Shown one piece after another: positions 1 through 9,513 of a stretch of 64,000 bases of DNA. Position 1 is the first letter of the stretch, and each line of letters opens with the position of its first letter. Source of the stretch: Gammaproteobacteria bacterium (GTDB taxonomy: Bacteria > Pseudomonadota > Gammaproteobacteria > Pseudomonadales > Pseudomonadaceae); assembly GCA_018816095.1 (NCBI GenBank), contig JAHIWP010000022.1, positions 1-64,000 on the forward strand, read 5' to 3'. Both the position numbers and the translations under genes were made by a program. The notes beneath the pieces are model-generated. The model saw nothing but the letters and a program-made list of their open reading frames with translations. It searched no databases and was not told where the DNA came from.

Positions 1-138
1 GCTATGGGACAGACTTGGACTGGTCTCGATACTGGATACGATCAATCGGCTTAACCGCATGGCCTGAACCGCCGTGTACGGAACCGTACGCACGGTGGTG
101 TGGGAGGACGGCGGCCGTGAGGCCGCCTCCTACCCGAT
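1..138 (+). mobile_element. 3' end of a group II intron (domains V and VI), truncated by window edge
   Basis: Bases 66-101 fold into a domain V-like hairpin: CCGCCGTG pairs with CACGGTGG, a two-base bulge follows, then TACGG pairs with CCGTA around a tiny loop. It is followed directly by a domain VI-like hairpin (about 105-130, GGCGGCC/GGCCGCC) and a YAC-type 3' end near CCTACCCGAT. This layout is that of bacterial retro-introns whose reverse transcriptase lies upstream, here outside the window. The intron would end about 60 bp beyond the algW stop codon, in an intergenic, presumably harmless site. The intron class and the exact 3' junction cannot be fixed without the 5' part. Confidence 0.75.
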
Positions 139-198
139 CCGCCTTAGGTGTGCGAGCCTGCTCTACGGCCTGCTGGGTGCGACAGGGCGCAAGGCAGA

Positions 199-1341
<1,143 letters not shown>

Positions 1342-1393
1342 TGAAACAATCCTGAGGGTTGCAGGGCAGCAAGTGCGGCCCTTAAGGTGCGCC

Positions 1394-1399
1394 ATTATA
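1394..1399 (-). promoter_or_regulatory. Candidate -10 element for algW
   Basis: On the minus strand this reads TATAAT, a perfect sigma-70 -10 box about 52 bp upstream of the algW start. No good -35 hexamer sits at 16-18 bp, so this may be an extended or activated promoter, or chance. Confidence 0.35.
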
Positions 1400-1453
1400 G
1401 AGAGGCTACTGATAATAAAGCAGCGTCTCATAACGCTTGATTAAGGACATTCT

Positions 1454-2212
1454 ATGGCTATTGCCCTGACGACCCTGGTGGACGAAGCCGATCGCTTTCT
1501 TAACGCCGCGCGTATCAGCGATTACTGCCCCAATGGCTTACAGGTAGAAGGGCGACCGCAGGTTCGGCGTATCGTCAGTGGCGTCACCGCCAGTCAGGCG
1601 TTACTCGACGCTGCCGTTGAGGCCGATGCCGACGTGGTACTGGTGCACCATGGCTACTTCTGGAAGGGCGAGAACGCCTGCGTCACCGGGATCAAACGCC
1701 GCCGCCTACAAACCCTGCTGGGCAATGACATCAGCTTGCTGGCTTATCACCTGCCGCTGGATGTCCACCCTGAGGTGGGCAATAACGTGCAATTGGCGGC
1801 GCAACTGGGCATCACTGTTGAGGGGCCGCTGGAACCCGATAATCTGCGCACCGTAGGGCTGATCGGCTCATTGGCTGAAGCGATGACGGCGCAGGATTTT
1901 GCCGCGCATGTGCAGCGGGTGCTGGGGCGTGAGCCGCTGTTGGTCGAGGGCGAGGGCATGATCCGTCGCGTGGGGTGGTGCACTGGCGGCGGTCAGGGCT
2001 ATATCGACCAGGCCATCGTAGCCGGGGTTGATCTGTATTTAACCGGTGAGGCCTCAGAGCAGACCTTCCACAGCGCGCGCGAAAATGGCGTCAGCTTTAT
2101 TGCCGCCGGCCACCACGCCACCGAGCGTTACGGTGTGCAGGCGCTGGGCGATTACCTGGCCCGGCGCTTTGCGATTGAACATCTGTTTATCGATTGCCCC
2201 AACCCCATCTGA
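1454..2212 (+). CDS. Nif3/YbgI-family metal-binding protein
   Basis: A 252-residue member of the Nif3 (GTP cyclohydrolase I type 2-like, YbgI) family. These proteins form toroidal hexamers with a dinuclear metal site; their physiological reaction is not firmly established. Metal-ligand motifs are visible: VLVHHG (about residue 60), a mid-protein LPLDVH, and near the C-terminus TGEASEQTFHSARENG followed by AAGHHATER. Length matches the short bacterial form. The start follows an AAGGA ribosome site. It faces away from algW, the same arrangement as in P. aeruginosa as I recall it. Confidence 0.9.
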   Translation: MAIALTTLVDEADRFLNAARISDYCPNGLQVEGRPQVRRIVSGVTASQALLDAAVEADADVVLVHHGYFWKGENACVTGIKRRRLQTLLGNDISLLAYHLPLDVHPEVGNNVQLAAQLGITVEGPLEPDNLRTVGLIGSLAEAMTAQDFAAHVQRVLGREPLLVEGEGMIRRVGWCTGGGQGYIDQAIVAGVDLYLTGEASEQTFHSARENGVSFIAAGHHATERYGVQALGDYLARRFAIEHLFIDCPNPI

Positions 2213-2361
2213 GTATCCCAGCAGCCGCCCGCCCCCTTCGGCCATTTGATTCCCTAGCGGGGGCTGCTCGGTTATTACTGTCGCCGGTCATTGTGTCGAG
2301 CCTGGCTCTGCTTCGTGAGGTCGTTAATGGGCGCGGGGCGTCTATTTTGCTGGCATAAAGC

Positions 2362-2378
2362 TAGATCGTTTCGATCTA
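2362..2378. promoter_or_regulatory. Perfect palindrome upstream of cysD
   Basis: TAGATCG-TTT-CGATCTA, 7+3+7 bases with no mismatch, 91 bp before the cysD start. It could be an operator or a small hairpin for the sulfate-activation operon. CysB, the usual regulator, prefers AT-rich degenerate sites, so I do not assign it to CysB. Confidence 0.3.
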
Positions 2379-2468
2379 ACCAGGCTCCTGATTAGACAAA
2401 GGTGCTGTGCTAGAGTGCCGTCTCGTCCACGGCCATCGGCCTAAACACATCGCCATTCGTGAGTAGCC

Positions 2469-3386
2469 ATGCTCGATAAACTGACCCACCTGAAACAGCT
2501 GGAGGCGGAAAGTATCCACATCATTCGTGAAGTGGCCGCCGAATTCGACAACCCGGTAATGCTCTATTCCATCGGTAAAGACTCCGCCGTGATGCTGCAC
2601 CTGGCACGCAAGGCGTTCTTTCCGGGCAAGCTGCCGTTTCCGGTGATGCACGTTGATACGCGCTGGAAGTTTCAGGAGATGTACAGCTTCCGCGAGAAGA
2701 TGGTTAACGAGTACGGCCTGGACCTGATCACCCACACCAACCCCGATGGCGTGGCGCAGGACATGAACCCCTTCACCTACGGCAGTGCCAAGCACACCGA
2801 CGTGATGAAAACCGAGGGGCTCAAGCAGGCGCTGGATCAGTACGGTTTTGATGCCGCCTTCGGTGGCGCGCGTCGCGACGAAGAGAAGTCCCGCGCTAAA
2901 GAACGCGTGTATTCCTTCCGCGACAGCAAGCACCGCTGGGACCCGAAGAATCAGCGCCCTGAGCTGTGGAATGTGTACAACGGCAACGTCAAGAAGGGCG
3001 AGTCGATCCGCGTATTCCCGCTGTCCAACTGGACCGAACTGGATATCTGGCAGTACATCTACCTGGAAAGCATCCCGATTGTGCCGCTGTATTTCGCCGC
3101 CGAGCGCGAAGTGATCGAGATGAACGGCGCGCTGATCATGATCGACGACGAGCGCATCCTCGAGCACCTTACCCCTGAGCAAAAAGCCAGCATCCATAAA
3201 AAGATGGTGCGCTTCCGTACCCTCGGCTGCTACCCGCTGACGGGGGCGGTGGAGTCCACGGCAACCAGCTTGCCGGAGATTATTCAGGAAATGCTGTTGG
3301 CCAAAACCTCTGAGCGCCAAGGCCGCGTCATCGACCATGACTCCGCCGGCTCGATGGAAGAGAAGAAACGTCAGGGGTACTTTTAA
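2469..3386 (+). CDS. cysD: Sulfate adenylyltransferase subunit 2
   Basis: The 305-residue small catalytic subunit of ATP sulfurylase. It adenylates sulfate to APS, powered by GTP hydrolysis in CysN. It is a PP-loop ATP pyrophosphatase: [17 protein letters not shown] (about residues 34-50) is the nucleotide loop and [16 protein letters not shown] lines the active site. The C-terminus ends in the family-typical EEKKRQGYF. Length and sequence agree closely with the Pseudomonas protein. It is the first gene of a two-gene operon, one base before cysNC. Expression is expected to respond to sulfur starvation through CysB, although no convincing CysB site was identified. Confidence 0.97.
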   Translation: MLDKLTHLKQLEAESIHIIREVAAEFDNPVMLYSIGKDSAVMLHLARKAFFPGKLPFPVMHVDTRWKFQEMYSFREKMVNEYGLDLITHTNPDGVAQDMNPFTYGSAKHTDVMKTEGLKQALDQYGFDAAFGGARRDEEKSRAKERVYSFRDSKHRWDPKNQRPELWNVYNGNVKKGESIRVFPLSNWTELDIWQYIYLESIPIVPLYFAAEREVIEMNGALIMIDDERILEHLTPEQKASIHKKMVRFRTLGCYPLTGAVESTATSLPEIIQEMLLAKTSERQGRVIDHDSAGSMEEKKRQGYF

Positions 3387-3387
3387 T

Positions 3388-5283
3388 ATGTCGCATCAAT
3401 CCGATTTGATCAGCGAGGACATCCTCGCCTATCTGGGCCAGCACGAGCGTAAAGAGCTGCTGCGTTTTCTTACCTGCGGCAACGTCGATGACGGCAAAAG
3501 CACGCTGATCGGCCGTTTGTTGCATGACTCCAAGATGATCTACGAAGACCATCTGGATGCCATCACCAAAGACTCGAAGAAATCCGGCACCACGGGTGAA
3601 GAGGTCGACTTGGCGCTGCTGGTCGACGGCCTGCAGGCCGAGCGCGAGCAAGGCATCACCATCGATGTGGCCTACCGCTATTTCAGCACCACCAAACGCA
3701 AGTTCATCATCGCCGACACCCCCGGCCATGAGCAGTACACCCGTAACATGGCCACCGGTGCATCCAACTGCGACCTGGCGATTATTCTGATCGACGCGCG
3801 TTATGGCGTGCAGACGCAGACCAAGCGTCACAGCTTTATTGCCTCCTTGCTGGGCATCAAGCACATCGTCATTGCGGTCAACAAAATGGACCTCAAAGGC
3901 TTCGATCAGGGCGTGTTTGAGCAGATCAAGGCCGATTACCTGGAGTTCGTCGAAGGCATTGCCTTCAAGCCAAGCTCGATGCACTTCGTGCCGATGTCGG
4001 CGCTGAAGGGCGACAACGTGGTGAACAAGAGCGAGCAATCGCCTTGGTACACCGGCCAGTCGTTGATGGAAATTCTTGAAACGGTAGAAGTGGCGGGCGA
4101 CCGTAATTTCGACGACCTGCGCTTCCCGGTGCAGTACGTTAACCGCCCCAACCTGAACTTCCGTGGTTTCGCCGGCACCCTGGCCAGCGGCATCGTGCGC
4201 AAGGGCGACGAGGTTGTGGCGTTGCCATCGGGCAAGGGCAGTAAGGTCAAATCCATCGTCACCTTCGACGGTGAGCTGGAGCAGGCCGGCCCTGGCCAGG
4301 CCATCACCATCACCCTAGAAGACGAAATCGACGTCTCGCGCGGCGACATGCTGGTGCACAGCGACAACCGTCCACAGGTGGTCGACAGCTTCGACGCCAT
4401 GCTGGTGTGGATGGCCGAAGAGCCGATGCTGCCGGGCAAGAAGTACGACATCAAGCGCGCGACCAGTTATGTGCCAGGCTCGATTGCCAGCATCGCTCAT
4501 CGGGTGGATGTAAATACCCTGGAAGAGGGCGCAGCGAGCAGCCTGCAACTCAACGAAATCGGCCAGGTGCGTATCGCTCTGGACGCACCGATTGCGCTGG
4601 ACGGCTACGCGCACAACCGCACCACTGGCGCGTTTATCGTTATTGATCGCCTGACTAACGGCACTGTCGGTGCCGGCATGATCATCGCCGAACCTGTGGG
4701 CGGTAACGGTGGCCATCACGGCCAGCTGGCTCATGTATCTACCGAGGAGCGTGCCACGCGTTTCGGTCAGCAGCCCGCGACCGTGCTGTTCAGCGGCCTG
4801 TCCGGCGCCGGCAAAAGCACTCTGGCCTATGCCGTAGAGCGCAAGCTGTTCGACTCTGGTCGTGCGGTGTATGTGCTGGATGGGCAGAACCTGCGTCACG
4901 ACCTAAACAAGGGCCTGCCGCAGGACCGTGCTGGGCGTACCGAGAACTGGCGGCGTGCCGCCCACGTAGCGCGGCAGTTCAACGAGGCTGGCCTGCTGAC
5001 ACTGGCGGCCTTCGTCGCGCCGGATGCCGAAGGTCGTGAGCAGGCCAAGGCGCTGATTGGCGCTGAACGCTTGATCACCGTCTACGTGCAGGCCTCACCG
5101 CAAGTCTGCGCCGAACGTGACCCGCAGGGCCTGTATGCGGCCGGCGGCGACAATATCCCGGGCGAGTCCTTCCCTTACGACGTGCCACTGAATGCCGATC
5201 TGGTGATCGACACGCAGGCGCTGTCGGTGGAGGAGAGTGTCAAACAGGTATTGGCACTGCTGCGCGAGCGTGGCGCGATTTAA
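3388..5283 (+). CDS. cysNC: Bifunctional sulfate adenylyltransferase subunit 1 / APS kinase
   Basis: A 631-residue fusion of CysN (GTPase that drives ATP sulfurylase) and CysC (APS kinase making PAPS). The N-terminal GTPase shows [25 protein letters not shown] and NKMD; elongation-factor-like beta-barrel domains follow. The C-terminal kinase starts around residue 460 with the P-loop GLSGAGKST (about residues 470-478). In Escherichia coli these are separate genes; fusion is normal for Pseudomonas. The ATG at 3388 lies one base after the cysD stop; upstream in-frame codons lie inside cysD and were rejected. A strong terminator closes the operon. Confidence 0.97.
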   Translation: MSHQSDLISEDILAYLGQHERKELLRFLTCGNVDDGKSTLIGRLLHDSKMIYEDHLDAITKDSKKSGTTGEEVDLALLVDGLQAEREQGITIDVAYRYFSTTKRKFIIADTPGHEQYTRNMATGASNCDLAIILIDARYGVQTQTKRHSFIASLLGIKHIVIAVNKMDLKGFDQGVFEQIKADYLEFVEGIAFKPSSMHFVPMSALKGDNVVNKSEQSPWYTGQSLMEILETVEVAGDRNFDDLRFPVQYVNRPNLNFRGFAGTLASGIVRKGDEVVALPSGKGSKVKSIVTFDGELEQAGPGQAITITLEDEIDVSRGDMLVHSDNRPQVVDSFDAMLVWMAEEPMLPGKKYDIKRATSYVPGSIASIAHRVDVNTLEEGAASSLQLNEIGQVRIALDAPIALDGYAHNRTTGAFIVIDRLTNGTVGAGMIIAEPVGGNGGHHGQLAHVSTEERATRFGQQPATVLFSGLSGAGKSTLAYAVERKLFDSGRAVYVLDGQNLRHDLNKGLPQDRAGRTENWRRAAHVARQFNEAGLLTLAAFVAPDAEGREQAKALIGAERLITVYVQASPQVCAERDPQGLYAAGGDNIPGESFPYDVPLNADLVIDTQALSVEESVKQVLALLRERGAI

Positions 5284-5294
5284 ATCCGCTGCGC

Positions 5295-5329
5295 AATAAA
5301 AAGCCCCGCCAAGTGCGGGGCTTTTTATT
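5295..5329. terminator. Bidirectional Rho-independent terminator
   Basis: A perfect 15-bp inverted repeat around the loop CAAGT, with A-tract and T-tract on its two sides. It sits between the convergent cysNC and zapG genes and can serve both. Confidence 0.93.
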
Positions 5330-5367
5330 GTCGGCTAAAGAACCAGAGGCGGCGGCCAGAGCGGCGC

Positions 5368-5805
5368 TTACTTTTTCTTTAAGCCGTAGCTCTCATCCAG
5401 CATGCCTGGCACGTCGGCGCTTTTCGGTGCGTAGTCCTTGGGCATTTCGTGGTGGGCTGGGGCTTTCAGGCGCTCACGTTTTTCACCGCTGTCTTCAGCA
5501 TGCAGGGTGGCCAGCAGGCGTTGGCGGGTCAGCTCGTCCAGGGCTAGGCGGTTAGCCCCTTCGGACAGATGCTGCTGCACATCAAGCTGGGTTTGGCTGA
5601 GCTTCTTCACCAAATTGGCGGTGGTGTTGAAGTGGGTAACCACCTCGCTCTGGTAGGTGTCGAAGCGTTCTTGAATTTCGTCAAGTTGGCGTTGGGTACG
5701 GCTGGGGGCCGCATTGGGTGCCAGGCGCGCAATCAGGAAGCCAATGGCAATGCCAGCTACCAGGGTAATGGCGGGTAGCAACCAGGCGGTAAGCGTCTGT
5801 TCCAC
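5368..5805 (-). CDS. zapG: ZapG/YhcB-family inner-membrane protein (DUF1043)
   Basis: A 145-residue protein with one N-terminal transmembrane helix (about residues 7-27, LLPAITLVAGIAIGFLIARL), then a predicted coiled coil (TQRQLDEIQERFDTYQSEVV onward, about 36-105) and a polar tail with KDYAPKSADVPGML, typical of YhcB. In enterobacteria YhcB/ZapG is a non-essential membrane protein linking cell division, elongation and envelope synthesis. Its place between cysNC and the hydrolase/trpS genes matches P. aeruginosa PA4441. It is divergent from the hydrolase gene. Confidence 0.85.
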   Translation of the reverse strand: MEQTLTAWLLPAITLVAGIAIGFLIARLAPNAAPSRTQRQLDEIQERFDTYQSEVVTHFNTTANLVKKLSQTQLDVQQHLSEGANRLALDELTRQRLLATLHAEDSGEKRERLKAPAHHEMPKDYAPKSADVPGMLDESYGLKKK

Positions 5806-5934
5806 GAGTCCTTCCTCTCTAAACGGCTTTGCTTTACGTTAACGGCTCGAACCTGCGCTGTATAGCCGAATGATGTGTGCGGCGCAGGCTGTAGCTAGAC
5901 GAGTCGACCCACTGTGAGGTCACGGAGTTCCCTG

Positions 5935-6564
5935 TTGCTCACCCGCGAAACCCCCACGATGATTGCCGGCCCCAGCGGCCAACTCGAAGCCCTGTGGCTG
6001 GACACCCCTGACGCCCGTGGTGTGGCGCTGATCTGTCACCCTAATCCAGTGCAAGGCGGCACCATGCTCAATAAGGTGGTTTCCACCTTGCAGCGCACCG
6101 CCCGTGACAGTGGCCTAGCCACCTTACGTTTTAATTACCGCGGCGTCGGTGCCAGCGCTGGCAGCCACGACATGGCCAGCGGCGAGGTGGATGATGCCGA
6201 GGCTGTGGCCCTGTGGCTGCGCCAGCAATATCCTGATTTGCCGCTGACCTTGCTCGGTTTCTCCTTTGGCGGCTTTGTCGCCGCCGCCCTGGGCGCGCGT
6301 TTGGAAGCTCAAGGGCTGACGGTTAATAAGCTCTTTATGGTCGCCCCAGCGGTGCACCGGCTGACCGCGGAGCATCCGCCGGCGAGCAACTGTCCACTGA
6401 TCCTGATCCAGCCAGAAGACGACGAAGTGATCGACCCGCAGGTGGTTTACGCCTGGTCGGCGGCACTCGGGCGTGCCCATGAGCTGCTGAAAGTGGCAGA
6501 ATGCGGGCACTTTTTTCACGGCAAGCTGACGGATCTGAAGGATCTCTTACTGCCGCGTCTCTGA
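5935..6564 (+). CDS. Alpha/beta hydrolase, serine-hydrolase fold
   Basis: A cytosolic alpha/beta-hydrolase of about 209 residues in the dienelactone-hydrolase-like/YsgA group; substrate unknown. Visible elements: HPNPVQGGTMLNKV near the N-terminus (oxyanion-hole strand), nucleophile elbow GFSFGGF, acid region QPEDDEVIDP and catalytic-histidine region ECGHFFHGKL. The TTG at 5935 was preferred because GGAG lies 7 bases upstream; a GTG at 5914 and an ATG at 5959 are the alternatives. It is divergent from zapG and 40 bp upstream of trpS, possibly co-transcribed. Confidence 0.8.
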   Translation: MLTRETPTMIAGPSGQLEALWLDTPDARGVALICHPNPVQGGTMLNKVVSTLQRTARDSGLATLRFNYRGVGASAGSHDMASGEVDDAEAVALWLRQQYPDLPLTLLGFSFGGFVAAALGARLEAQGLTVNKLFMVAPAVHRLTAEHPPASNCPLILIQPEDDEVIDPQVVYAWSAALGRAHELLKVAECGHFFHGKLTDLKDLLLPRL

Positions 6565-6604
6565 CCCTACAGGCCGTCTGCGCCTGAGTTGATAAGCGAA
6601 CGTT

Positions 6605-7951
6605 ATGACCACTCGTATCCTTACCGGCATCACCACCACCGGCACCCCGCATTTGGGTAACTATGCGGGGGCGATTCGTCCTGCGATCGTCGCCAGCCGC
6701 GCCGCCGATGCCGATTCGTTCTATTTTCTGGCCGACTACCATGCGCTGATCAAGTGCGACGACCCGGCGCGTATTCAGCGTTCACGCCTGGAAATCGCCG
6801 CCACCTGGCTGGCACTAGGGCTGGATGTCGACAAGGCGACCTTCTACCGCCAGTCAGATATTCCCGAGATTCCTGAGCTGTGCTGGCTGCTCACCTGCGT
6901 GGCCGGCAAAGGGTTGCTGAATCGCGCCCATGCCTACAAAGCCTCGGTGGACAAGAACGTCGAGCAGGGCGAAGACCCGGATGCGGGCATCACCATGGGT
7001 CTGTTCAGCTACCCGGTGCTGATGGCAGCGGACATTCTGATGTTCAACGCGCACAAAGTGCCGGTCGGCCGCGACCAGATCCAGCACGTGGAAATGGCCC
7101 GTGATATCGCTCAGCGCTTTAACCACCTGTTCGGTCAAGGCAAAGAGCTGTTCACCCTGCCTGAAGCGGTGATCGAAGAAGATGTGGCCACCTTGCCCGG
7201 CCTCGACGGCCGCAAGATGAGCAAAAGCTACGACAACACCATCCCGTTGTTCGGCAGTGCCAAGCAACTCAAGGAGGCCGTGGCGCGTATCGTCACCGAC
7301 TCCAAGCTACCGGGTGAGGCCAAAGACCCCGACAACTCGCACCTGTTCACCCTCTATCAAGCCTTTGCCGCACCGACTCAGCAGGCGGATTTCCGTGCCG
7401 CGCTGGAAGGCGGTATGGCCTGGGGTGAAGCCAAGCAGGCGCTGTGTAACCTGCTGGAAACCGAGTTGGGTGAAGCCCGCGAGCGTTATCACGCGCTGAT
7501 CAGCAAACCTGCGGATCTGGAAGACATCCTCCTGGCCGGTGCCGCCAAGGCGCGCAAGACCGCTACGCCGTTCCTAGGCGAGCTGCGTGAGGCCGTGGGC
7601 CTACGTTCTTTCCGCAGCCAGGCGACCAGCGGCGCCAGCGAGAAGAAAAAAGCCGGTAAAACTGCGCGTTTTGTCAGCTTCCGTGACGACGACGGCAGCT
7701 TCCGCTTCCGCCTGCTGGATGCTGCCGGCGAGCAGTTGCTGCTGTCCAAGTCCTTTGCCGACGGCAAGGCTGCCGGCATGGCCAATAAGCGCCTCCAGTC
7801 AGGCGAGGCATTGGATGTGCGCGAGCAGGACGGTGGTTTCGGTGTCTGGTTGGACGACGAGTGCGTGGCGCAGAGTCCGGCGTTTGCTGATAGTAGCGTC
7901 TGCCTGGCGGCGATCCAGCGCCTGCGTGAGGCGTTGGCGCCTCAGGAATAA
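6605..7951 (+). CDS. trpS: Tryptophanyl-tRNA synthetase, long form with C-terminal extension
   Basis: Class I aminoacyl-tRNA synthetase charging tRNA-Trp. The HIGH-like signature is HLGN (residues 16-19) and KMSKS is at 204-208. The catalytic core ends near residue 340, the usual size of the family. The remaining about 105 residues are an extension; from about 355 it reads [17 protein letters not shown] then [20 protein letters not shown], resembling the YegP/DUF1508 fold. Similar long forms occur in Pseudomonas; what the tail does is unknown to me. The start follows AAGCGA. Confidence 0.95.
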   Translation: MTTRILTGITTTGTPHLGNYAGAIRPAIVASRAADADSFYFLADYHALIKCDDPARIQRSRLEIAATWLALGLDVDKATFYRQSDIPEIPELCWLLTCVAGKGLLNRAHAYKASVDKNVEQGEDPDAGITMGLFSYPVLMAADILMFNAHKVPVGRDQIQHVEMARDIAQRFNHLFGQGKELFTLPEAVIEEDVATLPGLDGRKMSKSYDNTIPLFGSAKQLKEAVARIVTDSKLPGEAKDPDNSHLFTLYQAFAAPTQQADFRAALEGGMAWGEAKQALCNLLETELGEARERYHALISKPADLEDILLAGAAKARKTATPFLGELREAVGLRSFRSQATSGASEKKKAGKTARFVSFRDDDGSFRFRLLDAAGEQLLLSKSFADGKAAGMANKRLQSGEALDVREQDGGFGVWLDDECVAQSPAFADSSVCLAAIQRLREALAPQE

Positions 7952-7969
7952 CGCAGAGATGGCTTTGTT

Positions 7970-8037
7970 GGAGGGGCTTTAGCCGCGACAGCTTTTCGGT
8001 ATTGCTGTGCCGCGGCTAAAGCGGAGTGCCGCCCAGC
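7970..8037. repeat. REP sequence pair, family A (extended variant)
   Basis: GGAGGGGCTTTAGCCGCGAC faces an imperfect inverted partner beginning CGCGGCTAAAG and continuing GTGCCGCCCAGC. The same family recurs at 45371, 46474, 47644, 49005, 49583, 50672 and 58163. The GTGCCGCCCAGC extension also occurs at 58210 and, inverted, within 49629-49645. Confidence 0.85.
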
Positions 8038-8082
8038 CCTTTCTACTGGTCGCTACGCCGCCTATAAGCTGGTTGCCAAGTA

Positions 8083-8116
8083 ACGGGGGCGTCGCTAAAG
8101 TGACGCCCCCGTTTTA
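8083..8116 (+). terminator. Rho-independent terminator after trpS
   Basis: ACGGGGGCGTC pairs perfectly with GACGCCCCCGT over 11 bp with an 8-base loop, followed by TTTTA. It lies 20 bp before zapE and probably ends trpS transcription. Confidence 0.8.
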
Positions 8117-8136
8117 CTTGCCCGGCTAACGAATTT

Positions 8137-9231
8137 ATGACGCCCTTAGAACGCTACCAGGCTGACCTCAAGCGCCCCGATTTTTTCCATGATGCCGCCC
8201 AGGAAACAGCGGTGCGTCATCTGCAGCGCCTGTATGACGACCTGGTCGCCAGCGAAAGCGTATCGACCGGCTTGTTTGGCAAGCTGTTTGGCAAAAAGCC
8301 CCCGGTGCCTGTTAAAGGGCTGTATTTCTGGGGTGGCGTAGGGCGCGGTAAGACCTACCTGGTGGACACCTTCTTCGACGCACTGCCGTTCGAGCGCAAG
8401 GTGCGCACCCACTTCCACCGCTTTATGAAGCGCGTGCACGAAGAAATGCGCACCCTCAAGGGCGAGAAGAATCCGCTGACCATCATTGGCAAGCGCTTCG
8501 CCGACGAGGCGCGGGTGATTTGCTTCGACGAGTTCTTCGTCTCCGACATTACCGATGCGATGATTCTGGCGACCCTGATGGAGGAGTTGTTCAAGAACGG
8601 CGTAAGCTTGGTGGCGACCTCCAACATCGTGCCTGACGGTCTGTACAGAGATGGCCTGCAGCGCGCGCGCTTCCTACCCGCAATTGCCCTGTTGAAGCAG
8701 CACACCGATATCGTCAACGTCGACAGCGGTATTGATTACCGCCTGCGCGCGTTGGAGCAAGCTGAGCTGTTCCACTGGCCGCTGGGTACGGCCGCTGAAG
8801 AAAGCCTGCAGAAGAGCTTTACCAGCCTGTTGCCCGAGCATTGCGTGGTGCAGGAAAACGAGCCGTTGATGATCGAGAGCCGGGCCATTACCGCGCGCAA
8901 GGTCGGCGACGACGTGGCCTGGTTTGAGTTCCGCGAACTGTGCGACGGCCCGCGTAGCCAGAATGACTACATCGAGTTGGGCAAGATTTTCCATGCGGTG
9001 ATCCTGGCCAATGTCGAGCAGATGAGCGTGGCCAAGGAAGACATGGCGCGGCGTTTTATCAACTTGGTGGACGAGTTTTACGACCGCAACGTCAAGCTGA
9101 TTATCTCCGCCGAGGTAGAACTGAAAGACCTCTATACCGGCGGTCGTCTGACCTTCGAATTCCAGCGTACCCTCAGCCGTCTGCTGGAAATGCAGTCGCA
9201 TGAGTTTCTCGCACGCCCGCACAAGCCCTGA
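8137..9231 (+). CDS. zapE: ZapE, AFG1-like cell-division ATPase
   Basis: A 364-residue AAA-type ATPase of the AFG1/LACE1 family. In Escherichia coli ZapE associates with the FtsZ ring and is needed under stress. Walker A is GGVGRGKTYLVDTF (about residues 64-77), Walker B is VICFDEFFVSD, and a sensor-like LVATSNIVPDGLY follows. The protein ends in RTLSRLLEMQSHEFL, typical of the family. It matches PA4438 by position after trpS. No strong ribosome site precedes the ATG, but an upstream start would run into the terminator. Confidence 0.93.
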   Translation: MTPLERYQADLKRPDFFHDAAQETAVRHLQRLYDDLVASESVSTGLFGKLFGKKPPVPVKGLYFWGGVGRGKTYLVDTFFDALPFERKVRTHFHRFMKRVHEEMRTLKGEKNPLTIIGKRFADEARVICFDEFFVSDITDAMILATLMEELFKNGVSLVATSNIVPDGLYRDGLQRARFLPAIALLKQHTDIVNVDSGIDYRLRALEQAELFHWPLGTAAEESLQKSFTSLLPEHCVVQENEPLMIESRAITARKVGDDVAWFEFRELCDGPRSQNDYIELGKIFHAVILANVEQMSVAKEDMARRFINLVDEFYDRNVKLIISAEVELKDLYTGGRLTFEFQRTLSRLLEMQSHEFLARPHKP

Positions 9232-9233
9232 GA

Positions 9234-9368
9234 ACCTGCATACGATCTGCTGCGCGTCGGCCCTGCTGCGTTAAAAACAAGCTTGGAATGCTCATTTACA
9301 CCAGTAAACTCCGCTTCCTCGCCTGTTTTTGCCTTGCATGGCTCTAGCTCGCGAGATCGTAAACAGGT
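9234..9368. repeat. 135-bp palindromic element with terminal inverted repeats
   Basis: The ends ACCTGCATACGATCT and AGATCGTAAACAGGT are inverted repeats matching at 13 of 15 positions; the inner 8 bases TACGATCT/AGATCGTA are perfect. Inside, AAAAACAAGC faces GCCTGTTTTT, and GGAA...TTTAC faces GTAAA...TTCC around a central ACC. No reading frame is evident. The structure is that of a miniature transposon-like or structured repeat element; I see only one copy in this window. Confidence 0.75.
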
Positions 9369-9395
9369 TCTGACCCAGCGCCCATTCGTTTGCTC

Positions 9396-9423
9396 ACAAA
9401 GCCCGGATTAATCCGGGCTTTGT
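9396..9423. terminator. Perfect inverted repeat, probable terminator of zapE
   Basis: ACAAAGCCCGGATT pairs perfectly with AATCCGGGCTTTGT over 14 bp with no spacer. There is no long T-tract, but the 3' arm ends CTTTGT. It lies between zapE and the helicase gene. Confidence 0.65.
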
Positions 9424-9513
9424 ACTTGCTGGCCCGCTGAAGACAAACGGGTCGCCAGTGCCCAGGCAGGATAAACTCTGCACCATCGCCTTTTAGCTCT
9501 TTGTGGTAACCCT

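Noticed and set aside
2376..3338. 320-codon frame antisense to cysD
   Set aside because: CysD on the plus strand is complete and matches its family from end to end.
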